From NCBI GenBank assembly GCA_051876355.1, contig JBJEHU010000050.1, positions 1 to 29,968 of the forward strand: a stretch of DNA of 29,968 bases. The letters run 5' to 3'. The translations under genes and the position numbers were made by a program. Origin of the DNA: Olsenella_L sp051876355. GTDB taxonomy: Bacteria; Actinomycetota; Coriobacteriia; Coriobacteriales; Atopobiaceae. The notes under the pieces were generated by a model. It was not told the origin of the DNA and ran no database searches. It saw only the letters and a program-made list of their open reading frames with translations. This document shows, piece after piece, positions 14,453 through 22,628 of this stretch; positions within the stretch are counted from its first letter, which is position 1, and each line of letters starts with the position of its first letter.

Positions 14453-16189
14453 TCAGAGCCCGATGGTATAGAGGGCATGGAAGTAGCCGTCAGGTTCTGT
14501 CACGAGCTCATCGAACGTGCCTGCCTCGCAGACCTTGCCATCCCTGAACACCATGATGCCATCAAAGCCTCTGAGAAGCCCTGCATCGAGCCTGTGCGTC
14601 ACCATGATTCTCGTCGTGCCGGAAAGCCCCAGGACCGCTCGTGTGACCTGGTCTGCGGTCTTCTGGTCCAAGGCAGACGTTGCTTCGTCGAAGAGGAGCG
14701 TACGTGCTCCGTGGAGAAGAGCACGTGCGATGCAGACGCGCTGGCGCTCGCCGCCAGAGAGGTTTGCGCCTTCCTCGCCGCAGGCATACTCGAGGCCATG
14801 CGCTGCTACGAAGGTGCTGAGTCCTGCCTGCTCGATGGCAGAGGAGAGATCTTCGTCTGTGGCGTCTCCGAACATCGTGATGTTGTCTTTGAGGCTGGCA
14901 TCGAAGAGGAACGTCTTCTGGCTCACAAGCGACTCTGTTCCGTAGAGGGAATCGAGGCTTACATCGTGGAGCTCGGATCCGTCGAATGTAACCTTTCCCT
15001 CATAGTCTCTGTGTGCACCCATGAGAAGGGAGAGGAGGGTGGACTTGCCCGATCCCGAGGCTCCCACCACGGCATAGCATTTCCCGGCCTCAAACTCGGC
15101 CGTGATGCCTTGAAGGACAGGATTTCCTTCCTCGTAGCCGAAGGAGACATCCTGAAGCTCGATGTCCTGCGGGCGCTCCGGAGCAAGCATGAGCGTGCCT
15201 TCCTCTGCCTGGGCATGTGCGAGCTCGGAGGCAAGCTTTGCTGCGAGCTCTGTGGAGGCCTTCCTCGCTGCGAAGACAGAAGGAAGCTCGGCTATGGGGA
15301 TACGGATGTAGTTCATGAGCTGCGTCACCATCATGATGCCGCCGATCGTTATGGCATGGTCCACGATGCAGAGCCAGGCACCGAAGAAGAGGACTGTGAC
15401 CTGGGAGATGGAGCCTGCTGCCTCAGCGATGACATTGATGCCCTGCTCGCAGCGGCGCTTGGCCTGCTTGGCATCCTCGAGCTCCGTATTGGCAGAGCAG
15501 AAGCGCCTCTCTGCCGGCGCCTCAGCCTTGAAGCTCTTGATCTGGGCGAATCCCGCGATGATGTCATGCACTGCCGCGACGAAGCGTCCCATCTCGTCTG
15601 AGACAGCCTTCTGACGCGGTGCCAGACGCTTGCCTGAGGCGACAGAGACCCAGAGCGACAGCACGGCGCAGACGATGGCCCAGGCCGCGAGAGGCACGCT
15701 CTCCACGAAGAGGAGGATAAGGGCAGAGATGAACATCGGTATGTCGGTCGCCAGCGTCTTGATCTTCTCGAGGTAGGTCGTCTCGATTGTCGTGATGTCG
15801 TTCGTGAAGGCAGATTCGTAGACAGAGGCACCGCCCTGGTCGAAGGCGCCGATGCCCTTGTCGAGGAGCTTCGAGAAGGCATGTGTGCGGTAGTTCGTGA
15901 CGGCACGTCTCAGGAAGGCTGGCTCTGCCTCCCTGAGAAGCAGGCAGACAGCGACTTCGAGGACGATGGAGAGCGCTGCCAGCAGGGCAGAGAAGCGGAG
16001 CTCCTCCATGGAGGAATATGCGATTGCATCGAGGATGAGCTTCAGGACCCAGGAGAAGAAGCTTCCGATGAGCCCGTCGAAGATGCAGAGCGCGATGACG
16101 GCAGCAAGGAGCAGATGGTTATGTTCGAAGAAGGAGCCCCAGAGCTCATCCTCGAGCCTGCCGCCTCTGGCAGCAACATCCTGTTTCAT
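14453..16189 (-). CDS. ABC exporter with fused membrane and ATPase domains
   Basis: This 578-residue half-transporter of the ABCB/MsbA exporter type would work as a dimer in the membrane. The first part (about 20-310) has six hydrophobic segments. The ATPase part shows Walker A GASGSGKST (about 375), the signature LSGGERQRV (about 480), Walker B TLLFDEATSALD (about 500) and the switch His in MVTHRLD. Catalytic Glu follows Walker B, so it should hydrolyse ATP. AAAGG lies 7 bases before the ATG. It is 36 bases downstream of the XRE regulator on the same strand, so they probably form one operon. The substrate (peptide, lipid or drug) cannot be told; only one half-transporter is present, suggesting a homodimer. 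Confidence 0.92.
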   Translation of the reverse strand: MKQDVAARGGRLEDELWGSFFEHNHLLLAAVIALCIFDGLIGSFFSWVLKLILDAIAYSSMEELRFSALLAALSIVLEVAVCLLLREAEPAFLRRAVTNYRTHAFSKLLDKGIGAFDQGGASVYESAFTNDITTIETTYLEKIKTLATDIPMFISALILLFVESVPLAAWAIVCAVLSLWVSVASGKRLAPRQKAVSDEMGRFVAAVHDIIAGFAQIKSFKAEAPAERRFCSANTELEDAKQAKRRCEQGINVIAEAAGSISQVTVLFFGAWLCIVDHAITIGGIMMVTQLMNYIRIPIAELPSVFAARKASTELAAKLASELAHAQAEEGTLMLAPERPQDIELQDVSFGYEEGNPVLQGITAEFEAGKCYAVVGASGSGKSTLLSLLMGAHRDYEGKVTFDGSELHDVSLDSLYGTESLVSQKTFLFDASLKDNITMFGDATDEDLSSAIEQAGLSTFVAAHGLEYACGEEGANLSGGERQRVCIARALLHGARTLLFDEATSALDQKTADQVTRAVLGLSGTTRIMVTHRLDAGLLRGFDGIMVFRDGKVCEAGTFDELVTEPDGYFHALYTIGL

Positions 16190-16225
16190 GATTATGCCTT
16201 TCTGATGAGAGGAAAGATATTTCGT

Positions 16226-16870
16226 CTAGTCGATCCAGATGCGGACGCGGTCTCCGCCGTCCTCCACATCGACAAGCGTGCCTGCCTCGGAGAAGTCCAT
16301 GGCAGAGGCTGCGCTCGAAAGGTCGACGCCGAGGCCTTCAAGGCCTGAGATGCTCGAGACGCCGCTCTTCAGGAATCCCTTTGCGAGGAAGAGCGGAATA
16401 TTGAGATTCACGACCTCGTCCGGATCCTCTCCGTCGATGCACTGGATGTGCATCGTCTTCGGTCCCTTGCCGGCATGGTGCGCTGCTTCGGCTTCCTCCG
16501 TGTCCTTGCCGGAAAGGATGAGCGAGAGCGGGCCTTTATGCTTCTTCGAGGAGACCTGGACCTGGACATCCTGGCCTTCGTCGCTGTCCTCTTTCCCTTC
16601 TTCTGCAGCAGGCGCGGAAGGAGCCTCCTCTTCCTTCGCGTCTTCTGCCTGCACGGGTGCTGCTCCTGCACCGAGAAGCTCATCTGTCGTCGTGCCGAGG
16701 AACCTTGCCAAGGGCACGAGCAGGCTGATGTCGGGATAGTTCTGGTCATGCTCCCATTTGCTCACCGCCTGGGCGCTTACGCCCATCTCGCGTGCAAGCT
16801 TCTCCTGTGTCATGCCATGCTCGATGCGCAGCCTTGCGATGCGCTTGCCCATGCTCTCTTTTGCGTCCAT
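16226..16870 (-). CDS. XRE-type regulator with SHOCT-like C-terminal domain
   Basis: This is a 214-residue protein. Residues about 8-64 form a Cro/CI-type helix-turn-helix (KRIARLRIEHGMTQEKLAREMG, then VSAQAVSKWEHD and TTTDELLG). A low-complexity, acidic and alanine-rich linker runs from about 70 to 100. The C-terminal part (MHIQCIDG, VNLNIPLFLAKGFLKSG, then GTLVDVEDGGDRVRIWID) resembles the conserved end of SHOCT-like proteins with a VNVRIPL...LVDVED...VRI pattern. It probably represses or senses for the downstream ABC exporter and itself. AGGGAGAG lies just before the ATG. A palindrome that could be its operator lies 20 bases upstream. Confidence 0.85.
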   Translation of the reverse strand: MDAKESMGKRIARLRIEHGMTQEKLAREMGVSAQAVSKWEHDQNYPDISLLVPLARFLGTTTDELLGAGAAPVQAEDAKEEEAPSAPAAEEGKEDSDEGQDVQVQVSSKKHKGPLSLILSGKDTEEAEAAHHAGKGPKTMHIQCIDGEDPDEVVNLNIPLFLAKGFLKSGVSSISGLEGLGVDLSSAASAMDFSEAGTLVDVEDGGDRVRIWID

Positions 16871-16889
16871 TGCTCTCTCCCTGCATGAA

Positions 16890-16913
16890 GGCCTGAGATT
16901 TCATTATCAGGCC
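16890..16913 (-). promoter_or_regulatory. Possible operator/promoter of the XRE regulator
   Basis: GGCCTGA (16890-16896) and TCAGGCC (16907-16913) form a perfect inverted repeat with a 10-base spacer. On the minus strand its centre contains TGATAAT, a good -10 box (complement of 16903-16909). A regulator binding here would block its own promoter. A matching -35 box is not obvious. Confidence 0.45.
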
Positions 16914-17447
16914 GGATGAATGGTCTTTCGGGCGACGTCCTTTTCGCATTCCATTCTGACGAGTCGGGGAGAGGACGCAATGACGGAAGGGTTGATATGG
17001 GTGGAGATGCGCTCAACCGCTGCTCAACTTCTGGTTGAATGCGCAGGCAGAGGGCCTGGAATGCCCAATCTTCCGCAATTCGGCGGATGTGCGGGTCAGA
17101 AAGGAGCGTAGCTGTGCCGCATGCAGGCATGCGCAGCTGCCGGATGCCTCTCGGACAGGGAGGAAGGAAGACCAGGGATGGCTCTATGCACCTTCGGGCC
17201 ATCGCATCCAGAGCCGTGCTGCCGCTCTCCCGATGCGGCATCGCCTATGAGAGATACAGCATCTTTTCGGCCCCTACTTGCCATTTCTGGGAGAAAATGG
17301 CCGCATCATGCACAATATGCCGCATGTTTGTTCTTGCGCGAGCTACCAGTTTCTGTAAAGCGGTAGTACCCTTAAGAGTGTTCCGGATTCCCTCCATGAG
17401 GGCAGGGCCGGACAGAAGAGCTTTGGCACAAGGAGGCACACAGAGCC
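16914..17447. other. Gene-free region between divergent operons
   Basis: About 530 bases without a supported gene. Open frames on both strands overlap one another and lack ribosome binding sites. A small hairpin GCCATTT-N8-AAATGGC lies around 17280-17301. The last 130 bases are AT-richer and end in AAGGAGG (about 17430-17436), the ribosome binding site of the following gene. The middle (17040-17270) keeps a coding-like GC content and may be decayed coding sequence, but I could not recognise a family. Confidence 0.4.
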
Positions 17448-18686
17448 TTGAATCCCGCTATTGTCATCCCCTCATACTGGGCTGCAGATGACAGGCCCCG
17501 CTCCATCGGCGAGGTGGGCACCTATGACCATGCAACGCCGGTCGGAAAGCCCATGCCTGAGCTCGAGACATGCCTCGAGTCGCTCGAGCAGGTGAGAGGC
17601 GTCCTGCGTGTCATCGTCCTTCTCGTGGCTGAACCGGAATGCGAGGAGTCGGCACGTGCCCGTGTCACGGCCATCTGCCGCTCGCACCCGAACCTCTCGC
17701 CCCTGATCGTCGGCGAAGACGAGGCCAAATACATCGAAGACGCCGTGAATGCGATCGCTCCCGACGTGGAGGGAGACCCGGTGGCGCTTCGGGGCTATGG
17801 CGCGATCCGCAACATGGGGCTCGCTGTGGCGGCTGTCCTGGGGCACGATATCGTGGTGTTCCTGGACGACGATGAAGTGGCGCTCGACGAGAACTTCCTG
17901 ATCGATGCCGTGTATGGGCTCGGGAATGTGAACCGCCAGGATATCGCGATCGATGCAAAGAGCGGCTTCTATATCGATAGGGACGATTCCTGCTTCGCAG
18001 ACGAGAAGAATCCCCGCTGGTCTGACCGCTACTGGGCCAAGAGGAGCGAGTTCAACCAGTGGATGCGGACTGCCCAGCAGGCAACGCGCATCTCCCGCTC
18101 GAACTATGTGTGCGGCGGCTGCTTTGCCGTGCATGCGAATGCATTCACGCAGGTCGGCTTCGATCCCTATATCACGCGCGGCGAAGACATGGACTACCTC
18201 ATCAACATGCGCATGCATGGACGCGAGGTCTGGTTCGACAACCAGTGGTATGTGCGGCATCTGCCGCCCGAGATTCCCTCTGCTGCCTCGCGGTTCCTGC
18301 AGGACGTCTACAGGTGGACCTACGAGTACGAGAAGGTGCGCTTCGCGAATACGCAGCATGACCTCCGTGTGATCACCCGCCAATCCTTGGAGCCCTATCC
18401 GGCACCCTGGCTCTCGCGCGAGGTCTTCGACCGCATCAAGAAGACGTCATTCCGCCGCGCTCTTGCCGAGTCCGAGCATCTGGCGTATCTCCGCATCTGG
18501 CTCAAAGGCAGGAAGGATGCCCAGAGATGGGCGAAGGACCATGCGAAGACCTACCTCGAGTTCCAGACATTCTGGCCGAGGATCATGGCATCGCTGTGGG
18601 AAGACGAGGATCTGACAGAGAAGATCCAGGCAACAGGCACGCCGCAATCAGGGAAGGGTATGACGGATGGACGAACAGAACACTAG
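17448..18686 (+). CDS. GT2-type glycosyltransferase
   Basis: This 412-residue transferase with a GT-A fold starts with NPAIVIPSYW at the family's first strand, and the metal-binding triad lies near residue 142 in IVVFLDDDEVALDENFL. Later YVCGGCFAVHANAF and RGEDMDYLINMRMHG correspond to the acceptor-side region that holds the catalytic acid. No membrane helix is seen. The start is TTG 17448, after AAGGAGG 11 bases upstream; no better start precedes the conserved strand. The 3' end overlaps the histidine kinase start by 20 bases, which implies coupled translation. The donor sugar is unknown; envelope glycan synthesis is inferred from the context. Confidence 0.85.
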   Translation: MNPAIVIPSYWAADDRPRSIGEVGTYDHATPVGKPMPELETCLESLEQVRGVLRVIVLLVAEPECEESARARVTAICRSHPNLSPLIVGEDEAKYIEDAVNAIAPDVEGDPVALRGYGAIRNMGLAVAAVLGHDIVVFLDDDEVALDENFLIDAVYGLGNVNRQDIAIDAKSGFYIDRDDSCFADEKNPRWSDRYWAKRSEFNQWMRTAQQATRISRSNYVCGGCFAVHANAFTQVGFDPYITRGEDMDYLINMRMHGREVWFDNQWYVRHLPPEIPSAASRFLQDVYRWTYEYEKVRFANTQHDLRVITRQSLEPYPAPWLSREVFDRIKKTSFRRALAESEHLAYLRIWLKGRKDAQRWAKDHAKTYLEFQTFWPRIMASLWEDEDLTEKIQATGTPQSGKGMTDGRTEH

Positions 18687-20013
18687 CAGGCGCTTCGTCC
18701 TTCTCTTCATCCTGATTCTCCTCTTTGTCGTAATCACGCTGATGGTCGTGCTTGGCTGGGGCATCACGGTGCAGAGCACGGTCGCGACGAGCCTTGTGGG
18801 AGCGGCACTTGCCGTGGTCGTGGTGCTCGCAAGCCTCTCCTTCATCTATCCGGATACGCTCCGGTCCCGCGCGACTGAGCGCACCCTGCGCGTTGCCTCG
18901 AATACCTTGGACCATATGCGCTATGGCCTCATGCCGGACTCCTGCCAGGCGGTCTGCAAGCTGCTTCTGCCTGAGACGCAGGCACAGGCCATCTCGATGT
19001 GCGACACGAAGAAGGTGCTCGCCTATGTCGGCGAGGATGCCGCTGCCTATCCTTCGGGAAGCGAGAACTCGGCCCGTGTCGCAGAGACGCTGAAGTCGGG
19101 ACGCCTCCAGACCTTCCAGTACACGCGCTCAGAGATCCGCCAGCTCGAGGAGGAAGGCCGCATCAAGGAAGGCGAAGTCCTGCCTGCTGGGGTCATCGCC
19201 CCTCTCGTCGTGCAGGGAAAGACCGTAGGCGCCATCACGTTCTACTACCGCTACGGCAGGACGATCGACCGCACGCAGATCGCTATCGCCCGAGGGCTCG
19301 GAAACCTGCTCTCGACGCAGCTCACGTCCTATGAGCTCGACCTCCAGGCAGAGCTCACGGCACGCGCCGAGGTCAAGGCCCTCCAGGCCCAGATCAACCC
19401 GCACTTCCTCTTCAATACGCTCAATACGATCGCCTCGCTCATCAGGACGGATCCTGCCAAGGCAAGGGTCCTTCTGCGTGACTTCGCAGCGTTCTACCGC
19501 CAGACGCTCGAAGGCTCCGAGCAGATGCTGCCGCTTTCCCGCGAGCTCGAACAGACGAGGCGCTACCTCACGTTCGAGCATGCCCGCTTCGGCGAGGACC
19601 GCATCGTCGAGACCGAGCACATCGAGCCGGGGCTCGAGCGCATGCTCGTGCCGTCCTTCATCGTGCAGCCGATCGTCGAGAATGCTGTCCGCCATGCCAT
19701 GCGCGACGAGGGGGCGCTCCACATCGACGTGCACGCCGTGAGGGATGGAGACGATGTCTTGATCGCTGTCACGGATGACGGTGTGGGCATGGACAAGGAG
19801 ACGCTCGAGAAGCTCACAGAGACGGTCGAGAAGCCGCATACGATAGAGCACGGGCCCTCTTCGAAGGGCACAGGCATCGCGCTCCACAATGTGGCCGAGC
19901 GCATAAAGCGCTTCTATGGAGCTGATTCGGGTATAGAGATTGTGAGCAAGGTCGACCAGGGCACCCAGATCGCGTTGAGGCTCGGGGGAGCTGCAGCGAT
20001 GCTGGAGTCATGA
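18667..20013 (+). CDS. LytS-type sensor histidine kinase
   Basis: This 448-residue membrane kinase has two hydrophobic segments at its start (about 10-32 and 38-60). A GAF-like sensor region spans about 85-220, ending in GVIAPLVVQGKTVGAITFYYRYG. The His_kinase domain of the LytS family follows, with the phosphoacceptor His246 in QINPHFLFNTLNTIASLI. The ATPase domain shows the N box IVENAVRHAM, the G box VTDDGVGMD and GTGIALHNVAERI. It would phosphorylate the LytTR regulator encoded next. It starts inside the preceding glycosyltransferase gene, and there is a hairpin between it and the regulator. Confidence 0.92.
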   Translation: MDEQNTSRRFVLLFILILLFVVITLMVVLGWGITVQSTVATSLVGAALAVVVVLASLSFIYPDTLRSRATERTLRVASNTLDHMRYGLMPDSCQAVCKLLLPETQAQAISMCDTKKVLAYVGEDAAAYPSGSENSARVAETLKSGRLQTFQYTRSEIRQLEEEGRIKEGEVLPAGVIAPLVVQGKTVGAITFYYRYGRTIDRTQIAIARGLGNLLSTQLTSYELDLQAELTARAEVKALQAQINPHFLFNTLNTIASLIRTDPAKARVLLRDFAAFYRQTLEGSEQMLPLSRELEQTRRYLTFEHARFGEDRIVETEHIEPGLERMLVPSFIVQPIVENAVRHAMRDEGALHIDVHAVRDGDDVLIAVTDDGVGMDKETLEKLTETVEKPHTIEHGPSSKGTGIALHNVAERIKRFYGADSGIEIVSKVDQGTQIALRLGGAAAMLES

Positions 20014-20021
20014 CAGGGGAA

Positions 20022-20062
20022 GCCCCGGATGTTCGATGCGCAAAGCGCAACGCTGCCGGGGC
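20022..20062 (+). promoter_or_regulatory. Hairpin between histidine kinase and response regulator
   Basis: GCCCCGG (20022-20028) pairs with CCGGGGC (20056-20062), with an inner hairpin TGCGC-AAA-GCGCA (20037-20049). It is a stable branched structure lying directly after the kinase stop. It could reduce transcription into the regulator gene or mark a processing site. Only a weak T run follows. Confidence 0.5.
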
Positions 20063-20108
20063 GGTTATTTGCTATGGTTGATGGGGAATTGAGGATGTGG
20101 GAGGTTTC

Positions 20109-20834
20109 ATGCCGATGCTCAGGGCAATGATCGTAGATGATGAGGCTCCGGCCCGTTCGGAGCTCAGATACCTGCTGGAGGAGACTGGCAGGGTCGATAG
20201 CATAACCGAGGCTTCGAGCGCCCGCGAAGCGGTCGAGAAGCTCATGGAGGGGCGTCCTGACGTGATGTTCCTCGACATCTCGATGCCGAAGACGTCCGGC
20301 ATGCAGCTTGCAGAAGCCCTGCACAAGCTCAAGAATCCTCCTGCAGTCGTCTTCGTGACCGCCTACAGCGAGTATGCCCTGGAGGCATTCGACGTGAACG
20401 CTGTCGACTACCTGATGAAGCCGGTCGAGACCGACCGCCTGAACCAGGCGCTCGACAAGGTGCAGTCGATGGCAAAGCCGCAGGTGCAGAGCCATGCCTC
20501 CGTGGAGCGCATCCCGGTCGAGAAGGGCGGGCGCAAGGTCCTCGTGCCGATCGACCAGATCCGCTATATCGAGGCGAAGGACGACTATTCGTGCATCTAC
20601 ACGGATACGGAGCGCTACCTCTCGACGATCTCCCTGGCACGTCTCGAGAACGAGCTCACGCCCCACGGCTTCTTCCGCGTGCACCGTGGCTACATCGTGA
20701 ACCTCCAGTACGTCGAGGACGTCGAGGTGCTGCCGAGCGGCATCCTGCAGCTCGGTGTCAATGGCATCGAGGGCAAGAAGATCTCCGTCTCGAGGCGCCG
20801 CGTCGTGCAGCTCAAGCGCGCGCTCGGGCTGTAG
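20109..20834 (+). CDS. LytTR-family response regulator
   Basis: This protein has about 241 residues from the chosen ATG. The receiver domain shows the acidic pair in MIVDDEAPARSE, the phosphoacceptor Asp near residue 56 in VMFLDISMPKTSG, the Thr in VFVTAYSEYA and the Lys in YLMKPVE. The C-terminal LytTR DNA-binding domain has IRYIEAKDDYSCIYT, LENELTPHGFFRVHRGYIVNL and the closing basic segment KKISVSRRRVVQLK. It is the partner of the LytS kinase. GTG 20097, ATG 20109 and ATG 20115 are all in frame. GGGAGG at 20099-20104 is 4 and 10 bases before the two ATGs and inside the GTG version, so one of the ATGs is preferred. Confidence 0.92.
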   Translation: MPMLRAMIVDDEAPARSELRYLLEETGRVDSITEASSAREAVEKLMEGRPDVMFLDISMPKTSGMQLAEALHKLKNPPAVVFVTAYSEYALEAFDVNAVDYLMKPVETDRLNQALDKVQSMAKPQVQSHASVERIPVEKGGRKVLVPIDQIRYIEAKDDYSCIYTDTERYLSTISLARLENELTPHGFFRVHRGYIVNLQYVEDVEVLPSGILQLGVNGIEGKKISVSRRRVVQLKRALGL

Positions 20835-20844
20835 GGAAAGAGCT

Positions 20845-21342
20845 ATGGCAAAGAGGGTCGCGGTCATATCGGATACGCACGGCTACCTCTCTGAAGAGCT
20901 CATACATGCTCTCAGAGGTGCCGATCTGATTGTTCATGCCGGAGACATCTGCTCGGCAAGCGATTTCCGCACCCTCTCTGGCATGGCCCCTCTGAAGCTC
21001 TGCCTCGGAAACAATGACTGGGGCTATGACTATGGCCCAGGCGTGGAGCGCCATATCCATTTCCTCTATGAGGGGGCGCTCTGGCAGGTCTGCCACTACC
21101 GCGAGAAGCTCGACATGTCCTGGGGTACGATCGCTGTCTGCGGACACACGCACAAGCCCATCTGCGAGCTCTCGAAGTCCGGCCATCTCCTCATGAATCC
21201 GGGATCTCCGACCTATCCGAGGACCCAGGAAGGGCCGACCATGGGATGGGTGGAGATAGAGGATGGCAAAGTGCTCGATGCCCATATCCAGCGTCTCGAG
21301 CACGAAGAGAAGGAAGAGCGCAGGCATTTCTTTAGGAGATAG
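20845..21342 (+). CDS. YfcE-type metallophosphoesterase
   Basis: This 165-residue phosphodiesterase of the YfcE/MJ0936 family has the metal-binding motifs in order: DTHG in VISDTHGYL, GD in VHAGDI, GNND in CLGNNDWGY, and GHTH in VCGHTHKP, then NPGSPTYPR. All ligands of the two-metal site appear to be present. ATG 20845, ten bases after the regulator stop with AGGGAAAG upstream, is taken as start. The same frame is open further upstream but only within the regulator gene. It is likely cotranscribed with the LytTR gene. The natural substrate is unknown. Confidence 0.9.
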   Translation: MAKRVAVISDTHGYLSEELIHALRGADLIVHAGDICSASDFRTLSGMAPLKLCLGNNDWGYDYGPGVERHIHFLYEGALWQVCHYREKLDMSWGTIAVCGHTHKPICELSKSGHLLMNPGSPTYPRTQEGPTMGWVEIEDGKVLDAHIQRLEHEEKEERRHFFRR

Positions 21343-21440
21343 GACATCGGCTCTGAAGAGCTATCTTCCCGAAGCCTTTTCCTGCCAGATCATGGGCAGC
21401 ATGGATAAAAGCCAGTTCTTATGCTTCGCAGCCAGCCTTC

Positions 21441-21600
21441 AATGCAGAAGCGCTGGGCCCTGATGCGGAAGCTCTGCCGGCCGATGCGGAAGCCTTTCGT
21501 GCGATGCGGAAGCACTTTGAGGCGATGCGGAAGGCTCTGTAGACGATGCGGAAATGTGCAGCGTGGCGATGCGGAAATTTCTGAATGACGATGCAAGATG
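21441..21600. repeat. Seven or eight copies of a GATGCGGAA repeat
   Basis: GATGCGG starts at 21462, 21483, 21503, 21523, 21545 and 21568, with decayed copies near 21441 (AATGCAGAAG) and 21590 (GATGCAAG). Spacings are 20 to 23 bases. Only the 8-10 base core is kept; the 11-13 bases between differ. A frame across the array would encode a 7-residue repeat, but the drifting spacing argues against a protein. Function unknown. Confidence 0.8.
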
Positions 21601-21706
21601 TATCGCTTCAGCTGAAAATGCATCAAGCTGCATATCCCGCAACCAAGTCGAATCAGTGCTGTGGAGTGCGGGATATTCTTGGACATGCGCTGCAGACCTG
21701 ATGAAG

Positions 21707-21863
21707 ATCCGCCGAAAGTTGCTGTACTACTTCAAAACGCGGCAGTTTTCTGCCTGTTTCGACGGGAATTGCGGTCGACCCGCCGAAAACCCGCAGAACT
21801 TGGGGGAATCCGCCGGAAAATCCGCCCAACTTGGACAGAATCCACCGAAACTTCGGCGGATTC
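21707..21863. repeat. Second repeat family, ATCCGCCGAAAACTTGG-like
   Basis: Variants of a motif close to ATCCGCCGAAAA-CTTGG occur at about 21707, 21780, 21791, 21808, 21820 and 21839, in direct orientation, 11-19 bases apart over the dense part. The last copy is followed by an inverted copy, giving a hairpin. It lies between convergent genes and is different from the GATGCGG repeats just before it. Confidence 0.65.
21838..21863. terminator. Hairpin at the end of the PAP2 gene
   Basis: GAATCC-A-CCGA, loop AACT, TCGG-C-GGATTC: ten pairs with one mismatch. It lies about 35 bases past the stop of the minus-strand PAP2 gene and could terminate transcription from either side. No clear T run on either strand. 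Confidence 0.45.
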
Positions 21864-21898
21864 CGCTTCGCATTGAAGCCTTCGGTCCTACTGCTTGA

Positions 21899-22558
21899 TC
21901 AGGCCTTATCCGGCGTGACATCCATGAAGAGCGGGACGATCGTCTTCGTATAGAAGGCAAGCCAGAGAAGAGAGACAGCAAAGCCCGCCAAGACATCAGA
22001 TGCATAGTGGACGCCCAGATAGATGCGGCTCACGCCGACCATGACGATCGTGAGGGCAAAGAGGGCGCAGAGCACATAGCGCAGGGCCTTGTCCTTCTCG
22101 TAGTGCCAGATCATCCAGAGCATGAGCCCGTAGAATGCCATGCTCACCATCGAGTGGCCTGAAGGGAAGCTGTAGCCGGTCTCGGCGATGAGGCGAAAAC
22201 CCTCGGGACGGGGCCTCTGGATGAGGTTCTTGAGAAGGACATTCAGCGCAAGTGTCAGTGCAAGGTTCAGAAGGGCACATCTGCCAGGCTGCTTGCCAGG
22301 CGCGAAAGCGGTGATCACAAGGCACATGACGAAAAGGACAACGGGGGAGGCAAGGCTCGAGAACTGCTTCATGTAGGGCGTGAGCCAGTCTGCACGCATG
22401 CCTTCGACGATTGTATGGTAGGCGATGGCATCGATCTTCAAGGCTTCGCCTTCGAGCATGTCGTCGAGGATTGCAAAGAGGATGAGAAGCGCCACGACGA
22501 CAATGGTCAGACGCTTGTGTGCACATACCTCACGTCCGAATGCCTTGATCCACCTCAT
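21899..22558 (-). CDS. PAP2-family membrane phosphatase
   Basis: This 219-residue protein has five or six membrane segments. The three parts of the PAP2 active site are present: KNLIQRPRP (about 110-118), YSFPSGHS (about 128-135, with the His that protonates the substrate) and SRIYLGVHYASDV (about 176-188, with the nucleophilic His). It probably dephosphorylates an isoprenoid or lipid phosphate such as undecaprenyl pyrophosphate or phosphatidylglycerol phosphate on the outer face of the membrane. It starts just after the thioredoxin terminator and so probably has its own promoter or depends on read-through. Confidence 0.92.
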   Translation of the reverse strand: MRWIKAFGREVCAHKRLTIVVVALLILFAILDDMLEGEALKIDAIAYHTIVEGMRADWLTPYMKQFSSLASPVVLFVMCLVITAFAPGKQPGRCALLNLALTLALNVLLKNLIQRPRPEGFRLIAETGYSFPSGHSMVSMAFYGLMLWMIWHYEKDKALRYVLCALFALTIVMVGVSRIYLGVHYASDVLAGFAVSLLWLAFYTKTIVPLFMDVTPDKA

Positions 22559-22579
22559 GGCATGCCCTTCTCAAGAAAA

Positions 22580-22607
22580 ATGTGCGTGCATCTGCATGCA
22601 CGCACAT
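22580..22607 (-). terminator. Terminator of the thioredoxin gene
   Basis: ATGTGCGTGCAT (22580-22591) and ATGCACGCACAT (22596-22607) form 12 perfect pairs around a 4-base loop. On the minus strand a T run follows at once (TTTTTC). This is a classic intrinsic terminator 21 bases after the thioredoxin stop. Confidence 0.85.
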
Positions 22608-22628
22608 CATAGCCTTTTGCTCACTGTC

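Larger units (their letters stand above)
21343..21898. other. Gene-free repeat region between convergent genes
   Basis: These 556 bases separate the phosphoesterase (plus) from PAP2 (minus). No gene is supported. Two unrelated fields of short direct repeats and a hairpin fill most of it (listed separately). The part between them (about 21600-21700) shows no clear structure. Confidence 0.6.

Noticed and set aside
16810..17241. Minus-strand open frame of 143 residues upstream of the XRE regulator
   Set aside because: It overlaps the start of the XRE gene in another frame, has no ribosome binding site and no recognisable domain.
21441..21600. Regularly spaced short repeats considered as a CRISPR array
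   Set aside because: The shared core is only 8-10 bases, spacing drifts between 20 and 23, the intervening pieces are 11-13 bases, and no cas genes are nearby.
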